A stretch of DNA of 64,000 nt from Planctomycetota bacterium (lineage in GTDB: Bacteria > Planctomycetota > UBA8742 > UBA2392), in contig JAOSKM010000003.1 of NCBI GenBank assembly GCA_027493625.1, positions 124,001 to 188,000 of the forward strand. Direction: 5' to 3'. Shown here one piece after another: positions 61,414 through 64,000 of the stretch. The stretch's first letter is position 1. Every line of letters begins with the position of its first letter. A model generated the notes under the pieces. That model was not told the DNA's origin, ran no database searches, and saw only the letters and a program-made list of their open reading frames with translations. The translations under genes were made by a program, and so were the position numbers.

Positions 61414-64000
61414 ATGAACGTTGAACGCTTTGGGATTGCAGCACGTTGGCAAAAAGCCGGCCTGCTGGTCGCCGCCATCGGCCTCGCGCTGGTGACGAGC
61501 GGCTGCGGAGGCGGTGATGATGATGGAGGCGGCGGCGGCGCGCCGGGTTATGCGCCTCCCCCGACTGCTCGCCCGACCTTTACCGGCATGACCGTGGCCA
61601 TCGACCTCAGCGGCGGCTCTGCATCGGCCGGCGCCGGCAGCGGCGGCGGAAGCCTGAACGCCTATGTGAGCGACGGCAGGCTCGCCACCGGCAACGGCGG
61701 TGACCGCGCCGGCATCAATGCCAACTTCCTGACTGCGGCTGTCCTGCTGGACAACCTGGTCACCTACGCCGAACTGATTGCCATCGACCCGAACGTCACC
61801 AATGTTTCAGGTGGCGTCACCGACATCACCCTGATCAACCAGGACTTCTGGCTGCCGGCCGGCGTCACGCTGAATCTCGGCGGTGCTGCAGGCACGGAAT
61901 CCCAGGTCGTGATTCGCACCCAGGGCGCCGGCGACTACATCCGGCTGGACGGCAACGTGGTGACGACCCGTGGGGCAAACGCGGCCATGAACCTGTCGCT
62001 GATCAGCAATTACGCGGTCGGTCCGGCGATCACCATCGACGGCACGATCACCCTCGACGCGGGCGCCGGCCAGGCCGCGGGCGACCTGTCCGCTGACGCC
62101 ATGCGCGGCTCGATCTACGTGGGCGGCACCATCACGTCTCTGGGCAGCTCGGGCGCGACCAGCACCGGCGGCGGCGACGTGGACTTCTACTCGTGGAAGG
62201 ACACCTACATCCGTGCCGGCATTCTGCAGAGTAATGGCGGCAACGGCTCGACCACGGGCGGCGGCGCCGGCAGCCTGTATATGCAGGCGACCACGGTGAA
62301 CGGCATCGTCCACTCCATCGCCTGGGGCTTCCGCGGCAACGGCGGCAACGGCGGCAGCGGCAACGGCGGCAGCGGCGACGGCATGGATGTCGAGACCTTC
62401 GGCGCTACGCAGATGTTCGCCATCAGCGAAAGCCTGGGCGGCACCAGCACCTCCGCGGCGGGTGGAGCTGGCGGCTACACCTACATCTACGCGGAATCCG
62501 TGTGGGGTGTGTGGGTTTCCAACAACAGCGGCGGCAACGGTGCGACATCAGGCGGTCCGGGTCGCTACGCGGAAACCGACGCCTATGACATCCACAGCTA
62601 CGCCTTCGTGGTCACCAGCGACGGCGGCGACGCCTCTGCGGGCGCGGGCGGCAGCGCTGGCCAGGCCTACATGTACGGCTACGGCGACGTGTTCAACCAG
62701 GTGCTGGTTGACTTCATCGGCGATGGCGGCGACGGCACCACCAGCGGTGGCTCCGGCGGCTATCCCGACATCGAGGGCTACCACGACATCTACAACGTTA
62801 CTCTGCTGGTTGACGCCGACGGCGGCAATGCCAGCGCCGGCAGCGGCGGCACCTCCGGCTATTTCTACCTGTACTCCGGTGAGGCGAACAGCTACGGCAG
62901 CGCGACCAACGTCGTGATCAACGCTGACCTGCGCGGCGGCAACGCCACTGGCGCCACAGGCAACGGCGGCGCCGTTTCCAGCAGCATACGCTGCTACTTC
63001 TATGGCAACGCGACCACCACAGACATCAGCATCACGACCCAGGGCGGCACCGGCAGCGCGGCCGGCAGTGGTGGCTACGGCGGCTACTTCTATCTGGAAA
63101 CCTACGAAGACTGTCGTAACGCACGCGGAAATTTCGTGTTCAACGGCGGCAACGGCGGTACCAGCGGCGGTGGAGCGGGCGAAGTCTACTACGACACCTA
63201 CTCCGATGCCGACACCCTTCTTCTGACCTGCACCGGAACCGGCGGCACGGGCGGCAGCGGCAACGGCGGCGAAGGACTGCAGTTCTACCTGTACACCAAT
63301 TACGGCGACCTCACCAACGCCAACGTGACGGTCAACAGCGTTGGCGGCGCTTCAACCAGCGCCACCGGCGGCAACGGCGGCTATGCCTACCTGTACTCGG
63401 GCGACAGCAACTACGGTGACATGAAGAACATCCGTTACAACGTGACGTCAAACGGCGGAACGGGTGTCACTGGCGGCCAGGGCGGGTACGCTGAACTGTA
63501 CTGCTACGGATCTGCCTGGAACCTGGACGTTGACATGAACACCATGGGCGGCACCGGCACGACCACCGGCGGCGCCGGCCAGCGCCAGTACGTCTACGTG
63601 GAAGGCGGCCAGATGGTTGGCGCCAACCTCAACCTGAACACAAGCGGCGGGGACGGCGGCACCACCGGCGGCAACGCTGACTACTTCGAGGTGTATGCCT
63701 ACGGCCTGATGCAGAACGTGGTTCTGAACGGCACCGCCAATGGTGGCAATTCCACGACCTCGGCGGCCGGCGCCGGCGGCAACGGCGGCAACACGCTGTA
63801 CTTCTATGCCGGCTACGACTACGGCGGCGACATGGTGAACTGCAGTGCCAACGTGACCGCCAACGGCGGCAACGCCGTTGCGGGCGCCAACGGAGGCAGC
63901 GGCGGCGAACTGGACGTCTACGGCTACAGCAACATCGAAGGCAGCACCTTCAACTTCACAGCCAACGGCGGCACGGCGCGGCAGCGGCCGGCAACGGCGG
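61414..64000 (+). CDS. Giant glycine-rich repeat lipoprotein (3' end outside window)
   Basis: Open from ATG 61414 (GAAGAGGACA upstream) for 862 codons to the window edge. The N-terminus is a lipoprotein signal (LLVAAIGLALVTSGC) with a DDDGGGGG linker. After about residue 80, a repeat of about 32-40 residues runs to the end, each with a Gly/Asn/Ser/Thr cap (GGNGGTSGGGAG-like), an aromatic strand (GYFYLYSG, QFYLYTN, YAYLYSG) and a Val/Asn strand (TNVVINADL, ANVTVNS). About fifteen or more repeats are visible, suggesting a beta-solenoid. The last about 10 codons may be out of phase by one indel. Likely a long surface fibre or adhesin. Confidence 0.82.
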   Translation, partial: MNVERFGIAARWQKAGLLVAAIGLALVTSGCGGGDDDGGGGGAPGYAPPPTARPTFTGMTVAIDLSGGSASAGAGSGGGSLNAYVSDGRLATGNGGDRAGINANFLTAAVLLDNLVTYAELIAIDPNVTNVSGGVTDITLINQDFWLPAGVTLNLGGAAGTESQVVIRTQGAGDYIRLDGNVVTTRGANAAMNLSLISNYAVGPAITIDGTITLDAGAGQAAGDLSADAMRGSIYVGGTITSLGSSGATSTGGGDVDFYSWKDTYIRAGILQSNGGNGSTTGGGAGSLYMQATTVNGIVHSIAWGFRGNGGNGGSGNGGSGDGMDVETFGATQMFAISESLGGTSTSAAGGAGGYTYIYAESVWGVWVSNNSGGNGATSGGPGRYAETDAYDIHSYAFVVTSDGGDASAGAGGSAGQAYMYGYGDVFNQVLVDFIGDGGDGTTSGGSGGYPDIEGYHDIYNVTLLVDADGGNASAGSGGTSGYFYLYSGEANSYGSATNVVINADLRGGNATGATGNGGAVSSSIRCYFYGNATTTDISITTQGGTGSAAGSGGYGGYFYLETYEDCRNARGNFVFNGGNGGTSGGGAGEVYYDTYSDADTLLLTCTGTGGTGGSGNGGEGLQFYLYTNYGDLTNANVTVNSVGGASTSATGGNGGYAYLYSGDSNYGDMKNIRYNVTSNGGTGVTGGQGGYAELYCYGSAWNLDVDMNTMGGTGTTTGGAGQRQYVYVEGGQMVGANLNLNTSGGDGGTTGGNADYFEVYAYGLMQNVVLNGTANGGNSTTSAAGAGGNGGNTLYFYAGYDYGGDMVNCSANVTANGGNAVAGANGGSGGELDVYGYSNIEGSTFNFTANGGTARQRPATA

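Overview
The window is a 64 kb, GC-rich (roughly two-thirds G+C by eye), gene-dense bacterial chromosome segment, cut at both ends inside genes. No rRNA or clear phylogenetic marker is present. An ECF sigma factor with a long membrane-anchored C-terminal extension, many lipoproteins with Ig-like, kelch or glycine-rich repeats, tandem serpins and many intergenic hairpins recall Planctomycetota and related candidate phyla; this is an inference. At least ten genes are broken by one-base frameshifts, mostly in C5/G5/A5-A7 runs, so the text probably carries indel errors of a draft or metagenome assembly. I annotate those genes as single loci and flag each break.

Layout. 1-5 kb: 3' end of dihydrolipoamide dehydrogenase, a REP-type palindrome array around a REP-associated tyrosine transposase, the ECF sigma factor and cysteine synthase. 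5-20 kb: respiratory island. It holds a kelch lipoprotein; an operon for a CuA heme-copper enzyme that lacks the active-site tyrosine of oxygen reductases (probably a nitric oxide reductase), with an SCO/SenC protein carrying an in-frame TGA at its second motif cysteine and a cytochrome b/ferredoxin/FlpD fusion; cytochrome cd1 nitrite reductase with a small cytochrome c; a B12-radical SAM protein, a NapH-like Fe-S membrane protein and an outer-membrane porin. 21-32.7 kb: anaerobic aromatic island with two Rrf2 regulators, tryptophanase, then had-oah-bcrCBAD (class I ATP-dependent benzoyl-CoA reductase and downstream ring-opening enzymes), an SDR and two DUF2249-hemerythrin proteins.

32.7-46 kb: FetAB-like ABC exporter, pyrE, ribF, lipoproteins, a TIM-barrel epimerase, tRNA-Gln with a duplicated 3' end and terminator, a large secreted protein, a sulfatase/GDPD pair and a cyclophilin. 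46-64 kb: a small aconitase-like fragment, a TPR protein, an aconitase-family enzyme with the swivel domain first, three tandem secreted serpins, a PQQ-like protein, a CAP-domain repeat protein, a HAD phosphatase, an SDH/Clp-fold protease, PepP and a giant glycine-rich repeat lipoprotein running off the end.

How it fits together: the cell appears to respire nitrite to N2O while degrading aromatic acids or tryptophan anaerobically. A 27-bp motif recurs just upstream of the NO-reductase operon, nirS, the radical SAM/NapH operon, the porin, tnaA, rrf2 and had-oah-bcr. It suggests one regulon, plausibly run by one or both Rrf2 proteins. With the probable selenoprotein SCO, this is the most interesting content of the window.
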